From Phycisphaerae bacterium (lineage in GTDB: Bacteria > Planctomycetota > Phycisphaerae > UBA1845), in the NCBI GenBank assembly GCA_029260135.1, contig JAJDDV010000002.1, positions 1 through 64,000 on the forward strand: DNA of 64,000 nt, read 5' to 3'. Below the pieces are notes generated by a model. It made no database searches. It had not been told where the DNA came from and was given only the letters and a program-made list of their open reading frames with translations. A program made the translations under genes and the position numbers. Within the stretch, counting starts at the first letter, position 1, and every line of letters begins with the position of its first letter. Shown in pieces: positions 17,494 through 28,336 of the stretch.

Positions 17494-20378
17494 ATCCCGA
17501 TCGCTACGCTCGCGTGCGTGAGCTGTTTCTGGAGGCGCGTCAGCGTGACTCGGGTGACCGGCGTGGTTACCTCGATGAGGCCTGCTCGGGTGACACATCG
17601 CTTCTGGGGGAGGTTGAGTCACTACTGGCGAATGACGATCGCGCGTCGACGTTTCTTTCGACTCCCGCGCTGGGCGGCGACTTCGCGGTGGGGGAGGCTG
17701 CGTCGTCCGCGCTGGGATCCAAGGGACGTCGTGGATCGAGCGTGGGGTCGGGAACGGGGGGTGGTTCTTCTGCAGCGCCGGCTCCTCCAGAGCGTATCGG
17801 TCCGTATCGCATCGTGGCGACGATCGGTCAGGGCGGCATGGGGGTGGTGTACGAGGCCGAGCAAGAGAAGCCCCGTCGTATGGTGGCGCTGAAGGTCCTC
17901 AAGCCCGGCGTCGAGTCGGAGGAGATGCTTCGTCGTTTTGAATATGAGGGGCAGGTTCTTGGTTGGCTTCAACATCCGGGTATCGCGCAGGTTTTCGAGG
18001 CGGGGAGCGCGGCGACGGAGGGCGGGTGTCAGCCTTACTTTGCGATGGAGCTTGTTCGAGGCAGGCCGCTGACGGCTTACGCGGAAGCGGAATCGTTGGA
18101 CGTTCCACGCCGCCTGGAGCTGATGGCGCGGGTGTGTGACGCCGTGCATCACGCACATCAGAAGGGCGTTATTCACCGCGATCTGAAACCCGGGAATATT
18201 CTCGTCGATAAGGAGGGTCAACCGAAGGTGCTCGACTTCGGCGTCGCGCGGGCGACCGATGCGGACATTCGCACCACGACGCTTCAGACGAACGTCGGTC
18301 AGCTCATCGGAACGATCGCGTATATGAGCCCGGAGCAGGTTTCGGGCGACACGCGTCAGCTCGACACGCGGTCGGACATTTATGCTCTCGGTGTGGTTCT
18401 TTACGAGTTGTTGACGGGACGGTTGCCGCACGACGTCGGGAGTAAGTCGATTCCCGAGGCGGCGCGGAGCATCGCGGAGGAGGAGCCGACGTCTCTTCGC
18501 TCCATCAATCGGCTTTATCGCGGGGACGTCGAGACGATCGTCGCGAAGGCGCTGGAGAAGGACAAGGATCGGCGGTACCAGTCGGCGTGCGATCTGGCGA
18601 TGGACATCCGCCGATACCTGACGGACCAACCGATTACGGCTCGGCCGGCGACGACGGGTTATCAACTGCGGAAGTTCGCGCGCCGGAACAAGCCGCTGGC
18701 GATCAGTCTGGTGGTTGCGTTTGCACTGCTGGTCGGCGGTTTGATTCAGCTTGCCCGTGAGCGGAATCGCGCGTTTTCGTCTGAACGGCTTGCTGAATCG
18801 CGCCGGGTGGAAGCGGATGCCCGCCGGGTGGAGGCTGAGGGTGAGGCGCGCAAGTCCAAGGCGATGAATGACTTCCTCCAGCGCATGTTGGCGTCGGTGG
18901 ATCCGGAGCACACGCTGGGGCGTGAGGTTTCGTTCCGTTCTTTTCTGGAGCAAGTCGGTCAGCGAATGGAAACGGAACTCGGTGGGGAACCCGAGGTTGA
19001 GGTGACCATTCGAGGAACGTTGGGGAGGACGTATCGCAAGCTCGGGCTGTATGCTGAGGCGGCGGAGCATCTCGAGCGGGCGCTGGCGGATCGACGAAAG
19101 CTCGACGGCGACGATCATGCGCTGACGTACCTGGCCATGAACGAACTTGCACTGACGTTTCAGGAGCAGGGGAAGCTGTCGGAGGCGGAACCGCTGTATC
19201 GGCGTGCTCTGGAGGGTCAGCGCCGGCTACTTGGAAACGAACATCCCGTCACGCTTCTGGCGATCACCAACCTGGGTTGGCTCCTTCGGGCGCGGGGTGA
19301 ACACTCGGAGGCGGCGAAGCTCCTCGAGGAGTCGCTGAATTTGCGGCGGCGTGTTTCGGGTGAGGATCATCTCGAGACGATTCGATCGATGGTCACGCTG
19401 GCCGGCGTGCAGCAGCAAATGGGGAAGCTGGGGGAAGGGGAGCGTCTCTCGGGCGAGGCGTACGATCGATGCCTCCGCGTGCTCGGCGAGGCGCACCCAG
19501 TGAGCCTGTACGCACTTCGCACACGGGTGTGGCTGGTGTTGCGTGTGGGGCGATGGGAGGAGGCGGAGTCGCTGGCTCGGGAATCGTTTGCGCTCGATCG
19601 TCGAGTGCTCGGTGAATCGCATCCGCACGCGATGTATTCGATGGAGAATCTTGCGGCGGTTTTCATGGAGACGGGGCGGAGCGGTGAAGCGGTTCCGCTA
19701 TACCGTCGCTTGCTGATCGATCATCGAGAAAAGCGCGGCGAGAATCATACCGACACGCTTGTGGCGATCGGCAACCTCGCGCGGGCGCTTTACTGGCAGG
19801 GAAAGAGCGGGGAGGCGGAGTCGCTCTATGACGAGTTGCTGGATCGGTGTCGGCGGTTGTTCGGTGGTGAGCACCCGCGAACGCTGCGCGCGATCAGCGC
19901 GCTCGCGAAGCTGTATCGCGATGGGGGGCGGGTGACGGATGCGGAACCGCTTCTGGAAGAGACCCTTGCGGCGCAGGTCCGTGTGCTCGGCGAGGTGCAT
20001 GAGGATACGTTGATGACGCGGCAGAATCTGGCGGCGGTTTATCTTGATCGCGATCGGGCCGCCGAGTCGGAGCCTTTGTATCGGGCGGTCTACGAGGCAA
20101 GAGACGCGACGCTCGGCAAGGGGCATCTTCGAACGCGCTCGTCGATGCGCGGATTGTCGGCGGCGCTGATCAAGCTGCGGCGGTTCGACGAAGCCGAGGA
20201 ACTCGCGCTCGGGTGCCTGACGTTGACGCAAGAATCGTACGGAACGAAGGAGATCGAGGTCAAGTCGACGCGCAGCGTGCTGTACGATTTGTACATCGCG
20301 TGGGGTCGTCCGGATGAGGCCGCGATCTGGCGAGCGAAAGCGGAGGGCGGAGCATCAGGTCTATCGAACGCGCCGTAG
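17490..20378 (+). CDS. Membrane Ser/Thr protein kinase with TPR repeats
   Basis: A 962-residue kinase. Residues about 105-365 are a Hanks-type catalytic domain: Gly loop IGQGGMGVVYEA, VALKVL lysine, VIHRDLKPGN catalytic loop (Asp near 229), DFGVAR, MSPEQ and DIYALGVVLYELLTG. A single membrane helix follows at about 402-421 (ISLVVAFALLVGGLIQL). The rest is a run of about ten TPR units with (E)AExLYRxxLxxxxRxxGxxHPxT spacing, facing the other side of the membrane. Start GTG at 17490 overlaps the sigma factor stop. It likely senses an envelope signal through the TPRs and acts on the adjacent sigma factor; this is inferred from pairing. Paralogue at 45729. Confidence 0.9.
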   Translation: MNPDRYARVRELFLEARQRDSGDRRGYLDEACSGDTSLLGEVESLLANDDRASTFLSTPALGGDFAVGEAASSALGSKGRRGSSVGSGTGGGSSAAPAPPERIGPYRIVATIGQGGMGVVYEAEQEKPRRMVALKVLKPGVESEEMLRRFEYEGQVLGWLQHPGIAQVFEAGSAATEGGCQPYFAMELVRGRPLTAYAEAESLDVPRRLELMARVCDAVHHAHQKGVIHRDLKPGNILVDKEGQPKVLDFGVARATDADIRTTTLQTNVGQLIGTIAYMSPEQVSGDTRQLDTRSDIYALGVVLYELLTGRLPHDVGSKSIPEAARSIAEEEPTSLRSINRLYRGDVETIVAKALEKDKDRRYQSACDLAMDIRRYLTDQPITARPATTGYQLRKFARRNKPLAISLVVAFALLVGGLIQLARERNRAFSSERLAESRRVEADARRVEAEGEARKSKAMNDFLQRMLASVDPEHTLGREVSFRSFLEQVGQRMETELGGEPEVEVTIRGTLGRTYRKLGLYAEAAEHLERALADRRKLDGDDHALTYLAMNELALTFQEQGKLSEAEPLYRRALEGQRRLLGNEHPVTLLAITNLGWLLRARGEHSEAAKLLEESLNLRRRVSGEDHLETIRSMVTLAGVQQQMGKLGEGERLSGEAYDRCLRVLGEAHPVSLYALRTRVWLVLRVGRWEEAESLARESFALDRRVLGESHPHAMYSMENLAAVFMETGRSGEAVPLYRRLLIDHREKRGENHTDTLVAIGNLARALYWQGKSGEAESLYDELLDRCRRLFGGEHPRTLRAISALAKLYRDGGRVTDAEPLLEETLAAQVRVLGEVHEDTLMTRQNLAAVYLDRDRAAESEPLYRAVYEARDATLGKGHLRTRSSMRGLSAALIKLRRFDEAEELALGCLTLTQESYGTKEIEVKSTRSVLYDLYIAWGRPDEAAIWRAKAEGGASGLSNAP

Positions 20379-20512
20379 TGGCAGGGAATGGATCGCGCAG
20401 TCACGCGTTTGCTCGCGTCACCGTGCGCCGCCTCACGATCGCCTTTCGCAGCGGGACCACGGTCAGTTGGAACGATCGACCGTCGCGGCTATGATGTCTT
20501 ACGGGCTCACAC

Positions 20513-21199
20513 ATGCTTCATCGGGGATCGATCGTGCCGGCAAAAGAGGTTGTCTATGACTTTGAAAGGCGGAGCATCGCCGAGATGTGCACAACGGCCG
20601 ACGGGCTGTTGCAGCAGATGACCGGGCGACGAAGCTGTCGTCGCTTCAGCGCGGATCCGATTCCGGCGTCTCTCATTGAGCGTGTGATCGGCGTCGCTCA
20701 TTCCGCGCCGAGCGGCGCGAATCGAAAGCCGTGGCGTTTTGTCGCCGTGGATGACGTGGCGCTCAAGCGTCAAATCCGCCTTGCGGCCGAAGAGGAGGAG
20801 CGCGAGAATTACACGCGGCGGCTCCCCCAGGCGTGGCTCGACGCGTTGGAGCCGATCGGGACCGACGCGGAGAAGCCTTTCCTGGAAATTGCACCGTGGC
20901 TTGTGGTGATGTTTCGTGTCGATTGGGAAACTATCGACGGTCATCGCGTGCAGAACTACTACCCGGCGGAGTCGATTGGCATTGCCGCGGGGATGTTTCT
21001 GATGGCGTGTCACCAGGTCGGCTTAGCCACGCTTACCCATACGCCCAGTCCGATGACATTTCTTCGCGAGCTTCTTGGACGACCGGTGAACGAGAAGCCG
21101 TACCTTTTGATTCCTGTGGGCTATCCCGCGCCCGACTGCACCGTGCCCGGCATACCGAAGAAGCCGCTGGATCAGGCGCTGCAGTGGAATCGGGGCTGA
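20513..21199 (+). CDS. Nitroreductase family flavoprotein
   Basis: A 228-residue soluble protein of the FMN-dependent nitroreductase superfamily. [13 protein letters not shown] is the N-terminal FMN-phosphate motif, [13 protein letters not shown] the second FMN contact, and [26 protein letters not shown] the helix and loop typical of the group close to iodotyrosine deiodinase. [13 protein letters not shown] near the end is also typical. It uses NAD(P)H or a ferredoxin-like donor to reduce nitro, quinone or halogenated substrates; the substrate here is unknown. It stands alone on the plus strand after the kinase gene. Confidence 0.85.
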   Translation: MLHRGSIVPAKEVVYDFERRSIAEMCTTADGLLQQMTGRRSCRRFSADPIPASLIERVIGVAHSAPSGANRKPWRFVAVDDVALKRQIRLAAEEEERENYTRRLPQAWLDALEPIGTDAEKPFLEIAPWLVVMFRVDWETIDGHRVQNYYPAESIGIAAGMFLMACHQVGLATLTHTPSPMTFLRELLGRPVNEKPYLLIPVGYPAPDCTVPGIPKKPLDQALQWNRG

Positions 21200-21603
21200 A
21201 GCGTGCGCGGACCATTGCCGTGTTGTTGACCTGCCTGCGGGGTGACGATGTGTTACCATCCGGATTCCCAAATGTATGGGCAAGGCGCGCAGCGTGCGCT
21301 TGGAGCGATCGGGCGTTACGGGTACGATCGCGCCTAGAGAGTCCACGGTGGGTGTCGTTTGGGCACTGACCGAGGCAGTCACGGAAGGTGTTTGGTGGCG
21401 GGCGCTGGCTGGTTCGAAACATCGGGCTACGCTGTTCCGTCCGGCCTACCGGTGCCATTTCCCGTAAGGTTGTGGTGCTTTCACGTTGTCCGCTCCCTCA
21501 CGGTCGCGGCTCTGAGAGATCGCCGCCGTACGATGCGGACCGAGCAAGAACTCGAACAACCTTTCCAGAATCGGCACTGGAATCAGAAGATCGGAGATAA
21601 GAA
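21200..21603. other. Intergenic region with one interspersed planctomycete-type repeat
   Basis: No gene recognised in these 404 bases. Positions 21485-21515 hold a copy of the repeat word CCGCTCCCTCACGGTCGCGG, also found in modified form at 4498-4528, 4626-4656 and as an inverted pair at 56143-56210. The last bases (GGAGATAAGAA) are the ribosome binding region of the next gene. Confidence 0.55.
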
Positions 21604-22857
21604 ATGGTCCTGACGAAACTCCTGTTCGTTCTCCCCTTGCTGCTGCAGCCGACCGAAACTCCATTGGACGCTATGGCCGACCGAGTTGTCGAACAGATCA
21701 ACGAACAAGAGAAACAGATCGCCGGCGCGTATTCCAAGGGCTTCCTGCAACAGGTTCCTGAAGGTCAACTCATCCAGTTGTACAAAGGGTATTTCGCACA
21801 GCACGGTCGCATCATAGGCCTATCGCCACGAGAGCGCACGCAGCCGGAGACGGGAGTATTCACGCTCGCATACGAGAAGGGCGTTGAGATGCAAATGACG
21901 CTGACGATCGACAAGCAGTCGCCGCCGAAGGTCATCGGTCTCTGGTTCGGACCGGCGGCGCCCTCCTTCAAAGACATCCCGTCGGTCATCCAAGCGATCA
22001 AGAAGCTGCCCGGCAGCGTCAATTTCCAGGTTGCGCGGCTGGGCGACGACATCGAAGTGCTGCACGAGCTGAACGCGGACAAGGTGCTCGCGATCGGTTC
22101 GGCGTTCAAGCTGTACCTGCTCGGTGCCATCGTGGAGAAGGGCGTCTCTTGGGCTGATGTCGTCGAGTTGAGGAGCGAACACAAGTCGATTCCGACCGGC
22201 GTTCTCCAGGATTGGCCCGATGGTGCGCTCGTTACAGTGCATACGCTTGCGTTGCAGATGATCTCGATCAGTGACAACACGGCGACCGACCACCTATTGC
22301 ATTACCTGGGTCGCCGGACGGTTGAATCGCACCTTTCCGCCATGGGCCACCGCGCACCAGAGCGAACTTGGCCTTTGCTCACGACGATGGAGATGTTCAA
22401 GATCAAGAGTGACCGACGACTTCTGCGCGAATACGTCAAGGCGGATGTCGCCAAACGGAGGACCTTGCTCGATCAGCGCGTTCGGAAGATGTCACGCGAG
22501 ATCGATAACCCCTATTCCGAAGGGACGCCGGTGGCCATCGACACCGTCGAGTGGTTCGCATCCGCTTCGGATCTATGCCGCGCCATGGACTGGTTCCGGC
22601 GTCGAAACGACGAAAACTCACTCGGTATTCTGGCGATCAATTCGGCTGTCCCATTCATGAAGGGCGAATTTGATTACGTCGGGTACAAGGGCGGTTCGGA
22701 GCCGGGTGTGCTGAACTTCACCTGGTTGCTTCGGACGAAGAAGGGCGAGCATCTGGCGCTGTCGATGGGGTGGAACCACCCGGGCAGTGACGGTGTTGAG
22801 CTGGAGACCTTCCTGGGTTTGGCGCAATCCACGCTTCGCCTTCTCGCTTCGCGGTGA
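21604..22857 (+). CDS. Class A beta-lactamase-like serine hydrolase
   Basis: A 417-residue protein with a short hydrophobic N-terminus (possible signal peptide), a first domain of about 120 residues (DUF3887-like, with FTLAYEKGVEMQMTL), and a second domain with the serine beta-lactamase/PBP fold. Motifs are Ser166-x-x-Lys169 (GSAFKLYLLG), Ser223-Asp-Asn225 (ISDNTATDHLL) and Lys362-Gly-Gly (YKGG). The combination resembles LpqF-type proteins. A beta-lactam-hydrolysing role is possible but not shown, since the class A Glu166-type omega loop is not clear; esterase or peptidase activity on cell-wall material is equally possible. Confidence 0.75.
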   Translation: MVLTKLLFVLPLLLQPTETPLDAMADRVVEQINEQEKQIAGAYSKGFLQQVPEGQLIQLYKGYFAQHGRIIGLSPRERTQPETGVFTLAYEKGVEMQMTLTIDKQSPPKVIGLWFGPAAPSFKDIPSVIQAIKKLPGSVNFQVARLGDDIEVLHELNADKVLAIGSAFKLYLLGAIVEKGVSWADVVELRSEHKSIPTGVLQDWPDGALVTVHTLALQMISISDNTATDHLLHYLGRRTVESHLSAMGHRAPERTWPLLTTMEMFKIKSDRRLLREYVKADVAKRRTLLDQRVRKMSREIDNPYSEGTPVAIDTVEWFASASDLCRAMDWFRRRNDENSLGILAINSAVPFMKGEFDYVGYKGGSEPGVLNFTWLLRTKKGEHLALSMGWNHPGSDGVELETFLGLAQSTLRLLASR

Positions 22858-23184
22858 TGCCGCGGTCCGCTTCTCGCTGACGATAGTCTTTCTCGGATGA
22901 TCGCCACGCCGTCGGCGAGATTCTCGAAAGTGAGGAACGGTGCGGTTTGCGAGGTGGCGTCTGGCGGGCGTTTCGACGCATTTCACAGGTTCGACGGGGC
23001 ATCATATTCATGATCGAACACCCTGGCGGGCGGTAGCTGGGGCAAGTCGTAAGCTGTTTGGGGGCAAGATCTAACGGATCGTTAAGGTCCGCGGATGCGC
23101 GGCGTGGTCAGTGCGGCGTCGGTTGTGCGTTGGGGTTTTGCGTTTTGTCATGATGACGTGGGCGCGATTTTTCCGAAAAAAAAC

Positions 23185-23213
23185 TTGACAGGATCGGACA
23201 ATGTCGATAAAAA
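23185..23213 (+). promoter_or_regulatory. Sigma-70-type promoter for the Rrf2 regulator gene
   Basis: TTGACA at 23185-23190, a 17-base spacer, and TAAAAA at 23208-23213. A perfect -35 box and four of six -10 bases in an AT-rich island just ahead of the start at 23254. Confidence 0.6.
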
Positions 23214-23214
23214 C

Positions 23215-23232
23215 ATATCCGTATATTGATAT
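23215..23232 (+). promoter_or_regulatory. Candidate operator dyad downstream of the promoter
   Basis: ATATC (23215-23219) and GATAT (23228-23232) form a dyad separated by 8 bases, directly after the -10 box. A position around +1 would suit autorepression by the Rrf2 protein. It does not match the published NsrR or IscR consensus closely, so this is a guess from placement. Confidence 0.35.
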
Positions 23233-23253
23233 AGGCATAGCGGGAATTGCGGA

Positions 23254-23706
23254 ATGCTGTCACGGACGAGCGAATATGCCTTGCGAGCGCTGATTCACCT
23301 GGCTGAGCACGAGGCCGAGTGGCCTATCGCGGGATCGCGCATCGCGGCGGCGGCGGACATTCCGGCCAAGTATCTGTCGAAGATCCTGGGCGATCTGGTT
23401 CGTGCCGGGATTCTGGAGTCTTCGCCGGGGAAGACGGGCGGTTTTCGATTGAGCCGGCCGGCGAAACGGGTGTCGCTGCTGGAGGTGTTGGCTCCTTTTG
23501 AGCCGTTTGAGCATCGTCGGTGCCCGTTCGGGAGCCACGAATGCAGTGACGCGAACCCGTGCAAGGCGCACGAGGGTTGGAAGAAGGTCGTCGAGACTCA
23601 GCAGCGGTTCTTGATGAAGACGTCGGTTCATGACATTTCGGAGCGAATGCCGGACCTCGTTTCGGGTCGGGCGTCGAAACGGAAGAAGAGGAGCAAGAAG
23701 TCATAA
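23254..23706 (+). CDS. Rrf2 family Fe-S transcriptional regulator
   Basis: A 150-residue Rrf2-type regulator: winged helix (SRTSEYALRALIHLA, then IPAKYLSKILGDLVRAGILES, GGFRLSRPA) and a three-cysteine loop Cys90-x6-Cys97-x5-Cys103 suited to an Fe-S cluster as in IscR, NsrR and RirA. The C-terminal tail is Lys/Arg-rich. Position directly upstream of the nitrate respiration genes on the same strand suggests sensing of nitric oxide, oxygen or iron-sulfur status and control of that cluster. Which signal it reads cannot be told from cysteine spacing alone. Confidence 0.85.
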   Translation: MLSRTSEYALRALIHLAEHEAEWPIAGSRIAAAADIPAKYLSKILGDLVRAGILESSPGKTGGFRLSRPAKRVSLLEVLAPFEPFEHRRCPFGSHECSDANPCKAHEGWKKVVETQQRFLMKTSVHDISERMPDLVSGRASKRKKRSKKS

Positions 23707-23785
23707 GCGACGGGTTGGTTTGATGGACTCGTGCCGTTTGCGCGGCGTGACTTGATTCGGCTGGACTGGGGTTGGCTGGGAGTTG

Positions 23786-23791
23786 AGGAGG
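23786..23791 (+). promoter_or_regulatory. Strong ribosome binding site deciding the narC start
   Basis: A perfect AGGAGG, 9 bases before ATG 23801. It rules out the in-frame TTG at 23783 as the start of the cytochrome gene. Confidence 0.75.
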
Positions 23792-23800
23792 TCAACATCG

Positions 23801-24682
23801 ATGGAACGATCGCGTGACAACTTGGTGAGGCGACGGGGCGGGGCGATCCGGTTGCTGGCGGCGGTGGTCGTGTCGGTCGGTGCTTATCCGCATTTCACGT
23901 TGGGTCAGGAAACGGCGACATTCTTCAAACAAAACTGCTATAGCTGCCACACGATCGGGGGGGGGCGTCTGGTCGGGCCTGATCTAAAGGACGTTACCCA
24001 GCGCAAGGACCGGGACTGGCTTGCGCGCTTCATGTTGAATCCGCAGGCGATGATCGACCGTGGGGATCCCTACGCCAAACAGATTCTGGAGGAGGCGCGC
24101 GGGGTGGTCATGTCGCAAATCGCGGGGTTGACCCGGGATCGTGCCAACCTGCTATTGGATTTGATCGAAGCGGAGTCTGCACTGGAGAAATCGCAGTTCG
24201 AGGGCGTGAAGTTCAGCGATCGGCCTTTCACGGACGAGGACGTCGCGTTGGGGCATCAGTTGTTCACGGGTCGCGTGGCGCTCACGAACGGAGGGCCTTC
24301 GTGCATTTCGTGTCACACGGTTCGCGGGTTGAGCCTGCTCGGCGGCGGGCGATTGGCGCTCGATCTGACCAAGGTGTCCGAGCGAATCGGCGGTCGCAAG
24401 CCGTTGTCGGCGTGGTTGGTCAGTCCGGCGACGACAACCATGCAGCCTGTCTTTCGAGATCATCCGCTGGAGGCTGAAGAGATCCTCCCGCTGGTTGCTT
24501 ATTTTGAGGGCGCGGCGAAACAGGTCGGCGACGACGATTCAGTCGCTCCGCTGACGTTCTTTTTGATGGGGCTTGGCGGGATGGTTCTGGTGCTCGGTCT
24601 GTTCGACGTTCTCTGGAAGAACCGCTTTCGTGCCGTACGGCGTCCGCTGGTAGCGGGCGGTGAGATGAGGACTTCCGCATGA
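23801..24682 (+). CDS. narC: Membrane-anchored diheme cytochrome c (NarC-like)
   Basis: A 293-residue exported cytochrome with an N-terminal signal sequence ([14 protein letters not shown]), two CXXCH sites at 46-50 (CYSCH) and 168-172 (CISCH), and a C-terminal membrane helix at about 253-277. The gene overlaps narG by four bases (ATGA). In Thermus, a diheme cytochrome NarC heads the nar operon and is needed for an active membrane nitrate reductase, so the same role is inferred: electron exchange and attachment on the periplasmic face. A quinol-to-cytochrome link to the ACIII encoded downstream is possible. The family match is by architecture and gene order; the symbol follows that analogy. 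Confidence 0.8.
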   Translation: MERSRDNLVRRRGGAIRLLAAVVVSVGAYPHFTLGQETATFFKQNCYSCHTIGGGRLVGPDLKDVTQRKDRDWLARFMLNPQAMIDRGDPYAKQILEEARGVVMSQIAGLTRDRANLLLDLIEAESALEKSQFEGVKFSDRPFTDEDVALGHQLFTGRVALTNGGPSCISCHTVRGLSLLGGGRLALDLTKVSERIGGRKPLSAWLVSPATTTMQPVFRDHPLEAEEILPLVAYFEGAAKQVGDDDSVAPLTFFLMGLGGMVLVLGLFDVLWKNRFRAVRRPLVAGGEMRTSA

Positions 24683-27600
24683 GTCACAGTGCAGCAAAGA
24701 GCTGGATCAAGGACGAGGTCGAGCCGAAGGTTCGCGGTTGGGAGGAGTTCTACCGGAATCGCTGGCAGTACGACAAAGTCGTGCGCAGCACGCACGGTGT
24801 GAATTGCACGGGCGGTTGCTCCTGGAACATCCATGTGAAGGACGGCATCGTCACGTGGGAGATGCAGCAGACCGACTATCCGAAGCTCGAGAATGGGATC
24901 CCTCCGTACGAACCGCGCGGATGTCAGCGCGGGATCTCGTATTCGTGGTATCTCTACAGTCCGCTTCGGGTGAAGTATCCGTACATCCGCGGCGCGCTGC
25001 TCGACCTCTGGAAAAAGGCGCGGGCGAGTCATATGGACGCCGTCGATGCATGGAAATCGCTGGTGGAGGATCCGCAGGCGCGCGGGCGATGGCAGCGGGC
25101 CCGCGGTAAGGGCGGCTTTCGCCGGGCGGACTGGGACACGGTCCTCGAGTTGATGGCGGCGGCGAACATCTACACGATCAAGAAGTATGGGCCCGACCGG
25201 TTGGCGGGGTTCTCGCCGATACCGGCCATGTCGATGATCAGCTATGCGGCGGGCGCTCGCATGCTCCAGCTCATGGGTGGGGTCTCTCTTTCGTTCTACG
25301 ACTGGTATTGCGATCTGCCGCCTGCATCGCCGGAGGCGTGGGGCGAGCAGACGGACGTTCAGGAATCTGCGGACTGGTACAACGCGAAGATGCTCGCGGT
25401 GACGGGGTCGAACCTGAACATGACGCGGACGCCGGACTGCCATTTTGCGGCGGAGGCGCGCCACAACGGTTCCAAGATGTGGGTGTTCGCGCCGGACTTC
25501 AATCAGGTGGCCAAGTATGCGGATGAGTGGGTGGCCATCAACGCTGGGCAGGACGGCGCGTGGTGGATGGCGGTCAACCATGTGCTGCTCAAGGAGTTTC
25601 ATCACGATAAAAAGGTCCCGTACTTCCTGAGCTACACGAAGAAGTACACGGACGCGCCGATGCTCGTGGAGATCAAGGAAGGCGACGGCGTTCATCTGGC
25701 GGGGCAGATGCTCCGCGCGTCGCGGATCACGCCGTACAAGGAAACGGAGCATCCCGACTGGAAGTTCCTGATGTGGGACATGAAGGAAGGTCGTCCCAAG
25801 ATGCCGCTGGGCAGCGTCGGGCACCGGTGGGGGAGTGAGAAGGGGAAGTGGAATCTCGAGCTGAAGGACGCGCAGGACGGTAGCGAGATCGACCCGGCGC
25901 TGACGTTCCTGGACAACAAGGACGATGTTGTTTCGGTCGAGTTCGACGACTTCGGCGAGGGGAAGGCGCTTCGTCGCGAGGTGCCGGTGAAGCGCATCGA
26001 AACGGCCGACGGCAAGAGCGTGCTCGTCGCGACGGTCTACGACCTGTTGATGGCGCAGTATGGCGTTGCACGGGGGTTGGGCGGTCAGTATCCGTCGAGC
26101 TATGACGATGACATGCCCTATACGCCTGCCTGGGCGGAGAAGTACACCGGCATGGGTCGTGAGATGCTGCTTCGCTTTGCCCGCGAGTGGGGGACGACGG
26201 CTGAGTTGACCAAGGGGCGATGCACGATCATCATCGGGGCCGGGATCAATCACTGGTATCACAACAACTTGATGTATCGGGCGGGGATTCACTCGTTGAT
26301 GTTCTGTGGGTGCGTCGGCGTCAACGGCGGCGGATTGGCCCACTACGTAGGACAAGAGAAGCTCGCCCCGGCTGAGCCCTGGGGCGCAATCGCGCTGGGC
26401 AAGGACTGGTTCCCTGCGGCCCGTCTACAGAACGCACCGAGCTGGCACTACGTTCACAGCGATCAGTGGCGGTATGAGAAGTCATTCACGGATTATCACA
26501 CCGTTCCCAAGCGGAGCGAGGGTGGTCCGCTGACGTCCGGCCACACGATGGACGTTCAGGTGCAGGCGGTGCGCAACGGATGGCTACCGTTCTATCCGCA
26601 GTTCAACAAGAGCTCGCTCGATCTGGTGACCGAGGCGGAGAGTGCGGGCGCGAAGAACGACCAGGAGGTCGTGAATCACACCGTCCAGCAGCTCAAAGAG
26701 CGGAAGCTCCAGTTCTCCGTGGAGGATCCGGACGCACCGGAAAACTGGCCTCGCGTGTGGTACATCTGGCGCGGCAATGCGCTGATGTCGAGTGCGAAGG
26801 GGCACGAGTATTTCCTCAAGCACTATCTCGGAACGCATACGAACGCGATCGCGGAGGATCTCGCGAGCGATTCGGTCAAGAGCGTCAAGTGGCATGACGA
26901 GGCGCCGGAAGGCAAGATCGATCTGGTCGTCGATCTGAACTTCCGTATGGACACCTCGGCGCTGTATTCGGACATCGTGCTGCCGGCAGCCACGTGGTAC
27001 GAGAAGGCGGATCTCAACTCGACGGATATGCACAGCTTTATTCATCCGCTGACGCCCGCCGTGCCGCCGTCGTGGGAATCGCGAAGCGACTGGCAGATCT
27101 TCCGCTCGCTGGCCAAGAAGTTCTCCGAGCTGGCCCAGAAGCACTTCCCCGAGCCGGTTCGAGATCTGGTCGCTGCCCCGCTGGCGCACGACACGCCTGC
27201 GGAGATTGCTCAACCTCAGATCAAGAACTGGATCGACGGAGAGATCGAGGCGATTCCGGGCAAGACGATGCCGGGAATGAAGATCGTCGAGCGAGACTAC
27301 AAGAACCTCTACAACCAGTTCATCTCGTTCGGTCCGCTCCCGCGCAAATCCGGGTTGGGCGCGCACGGAACGCACTACGAAGTCGCGGACGTTCACGACG
27401 CCCTGCTGGAGCAGCTTCCCGTCGCTTCCTGGGACGGTGAGAAGTATCTGTCGATCGAGCAGGATGAGGACGTCTGCAACATCATTCTCAAGCTGGCGAC
27501 GGTGACCAACGGTGAGTTGGCGTATCGATCCTACAAGAATATGGAAGAGAAGGTCGGTCTTCCGCTGGCACACCTGGCCGAACGAACGCGAAGTGTCGAG

Positions 27601-28320
27601 ACGTCTTTCGAGGAACTTCAGAAGGGCCCACACCGGTTTGTGAATAGTCCGATGTGGTCCGGGCTTTGCGACAGCGGTCGACCCTATTCGCCATTCACCT
27701 ACAACGTCGAGTGTCAGGTTCCGTGGCGCACGCTCACCGGTCGACAGCACTTTTATCTCGATCACGAGGGCTACTTGGATTTCGGTGAGCATCTTCCGAC
27801 GTACAAGCCCAAGCCGCTCCCGACGCAGTATGCGGATATGCGTTTCACCGAGGCGGGCGGCGACACGTTGATGCTGAACTACCTCACGCCGCACGGTAAG
27901 TGGCATATTCACTCGACGTATGGCGACAACGAGCGGATGACGACGTTGTCGCGCGGCGTGGAGCCGTTCTGGATGAACGTCAAGGACGCCGAGGATCTGG
28001 GCGTCGTAGACAACGACTGGGTCGAGGTCTTCAACGACCACGGCGTGGTCGTCACGCGTGCGGCCGTCAGCGCTCGGATTCCGCGGGGCATCTGCATTCA
28101 ATATCACTCGCCGGAACGGACCTATTCCGTTCCGCGGTCTCCCAAGCGCGGTTATCGGCGGGCCGGCGGTCATAACAGCCTGATCCGAACGCGATTGAAG
28201 CCGAACCTCATGGTCGGCGGCTACGGACAGTTTACGTATCACTTCAACTACTGGGGTCCGACGGGCGTGAATCGGGATACGCACATTCTGGTGCGCAAGT
28301 GTCCGGACTTGAAGTGGTGA
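24679..28320 (+). CDS. narG: Respiratory nitrate reductase alpha subunit
   Basis: A 1213-residue protein that follows E. coli NarG closely along its length. It holds the bis-MGD molybdenum cofactor and reduces nitrate to nitrite. The FS0 cluster ligands His39-x3-Cys43-x3-Cys47 and Cys82 are present, as is the Mo-ligand Asp232 (ESADWYN). Other hallmarks are [29 protein letters not shown] and, at the end, [14 protein letters not shown]. There is no twin-arginine leader, so it faces the cytoplasm and belongs to the NarGHI (not Nxr or Ddh periplasmic) branch. The ATG overlaps the cytochrome stop, and narH follows after 16 bases. Confidence 0.97.
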   Translation: MSHSAAKSWIKDEVEPKVRGWEEFYRNRWQYDKVVRSTHGVNCTGGCSWNIHVKDGIVTWEMQQTDYPKLENGIPPYEPRGCQRGISYSWYLYSPLRVKYPYIRGALLDLWKKARASHMDAVDAWKSLVEDPQARGRWQRARGKGGFRRADWDTVLELMAAANIYTIKKYGPDRLAGFSPIPAMSMISYAAGARMLQLMGGVSLSFYDWYCDLPPASPEAWGEQTDVQESADWYNAKMLAVTGSNLNMTRTPDCHFAAEARHNGSKMWVFAPDFNQVAKYADEWVAINAGQDGAWWMAVNHVLLKEFHHDKKVPYFLSYTKKYTDAPMLVEIKEGDGVHLAGQMLRASRITPYKETEHPDWKFLMWDMKEGRPKMPLGSVGHRWGSEKGKWNLELKDAQDGSEIDPALTFLDNKDDVVSVEFDDFGEGKALRREVPVKRIETADGKSVLVATVYDLLMAQYGVARGLGGQYPSSYDDDMPYTPAWAEKYTGMGREMLLRFAREWGTTAELTKGRCTIIIGAGINHWYHNNLMYRAGIHSLMFCGCVGVNGGGLAHYVGQEKLAPAEPWGAIALGKDWFPAARLQNAPSWHYVHSDQWRYEKSFTDYHTVPKRSEGGPLTSGHTMDVQVQAVRNGWLPFYPQFNKSSLDLVTEAESAGAKNDQEVVNHTVQQLKERKLQFSVEDPDAPENWPRVWYIWRGNALMSSAKGHEYFLKHYLGTHTNAIAEDLASDSVKSVKWHDEAPEGKIDLVVDLNFRMDTSALYSDIVLPAATWYEKADLNSTDMHSFIHPLTPAVPPSWESRSDWQIFRSLAKKFSELAQKHFPEPVRDLVAAPLAHDTPAEIAQPQIKNWIDGEIEAIPGKTMPGMKIVERDYKNLYNQFISFGPLPRKSGLGAHGTHYEVADVHDALLEQLPVASWDGEKYLSIEQDEDVCNIILKLATVTNGELAYRSYKNMEEKVGLPLAHLAERTRSVETSFEELQKGPHRFVNSPMWSGLCDSGRPYSPFTYNVECQVPWRTLTGRQHFYLDHEGYLDFGEHLPTYKPKPLPTQYADMRFTEAGGDTLMLNYLTPHGKWHIHSTYGDNERMTTLSRGVEPFWMNVKDAEDLGVVDNDWVEVFNDHGVVVTRAAVSARIPRGICIQYHSPERTYSVPRSPKRGYRRAGGHNSLIRTRLKPNLMVGGYGQFTYHFNYWGPTGVNRDTHILVRKCPDLKW

Positions 28321-28336
28321 GGCGAGGAGTCGGCTG

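Larger units (their letters stand above)
22858..23253. other. Intergenic region carrying the rrf2/nar-side promoter
   Basis: The first 300 bases hold nothing I recognise. The last 80 are AT-rich, in contrast to the surroundings, and contain a sigma-70-like promoter and a small dyad (separate entries). Confidence 0.5.

Noticed and set aside
17622-19118. A 498-codon minus-strand frame
   Set aside because: Antisense to the kinase gene, with no recognisable domain.
23707-23800. FNR-type box (TTGAT-N4-ATCAA) before the cytochrome gene
   Set aside because: Only single half-site-like words (TTTGATGG, CTTGATTC); no dyad.
24679-28320. Nitrite oxidoreductase, perchlorate or chlorate reductase instead of NarG
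   Set aside because: No Tat leader, NarI and NarJ are present and the sequence follows E. coli-type NarG throughout.
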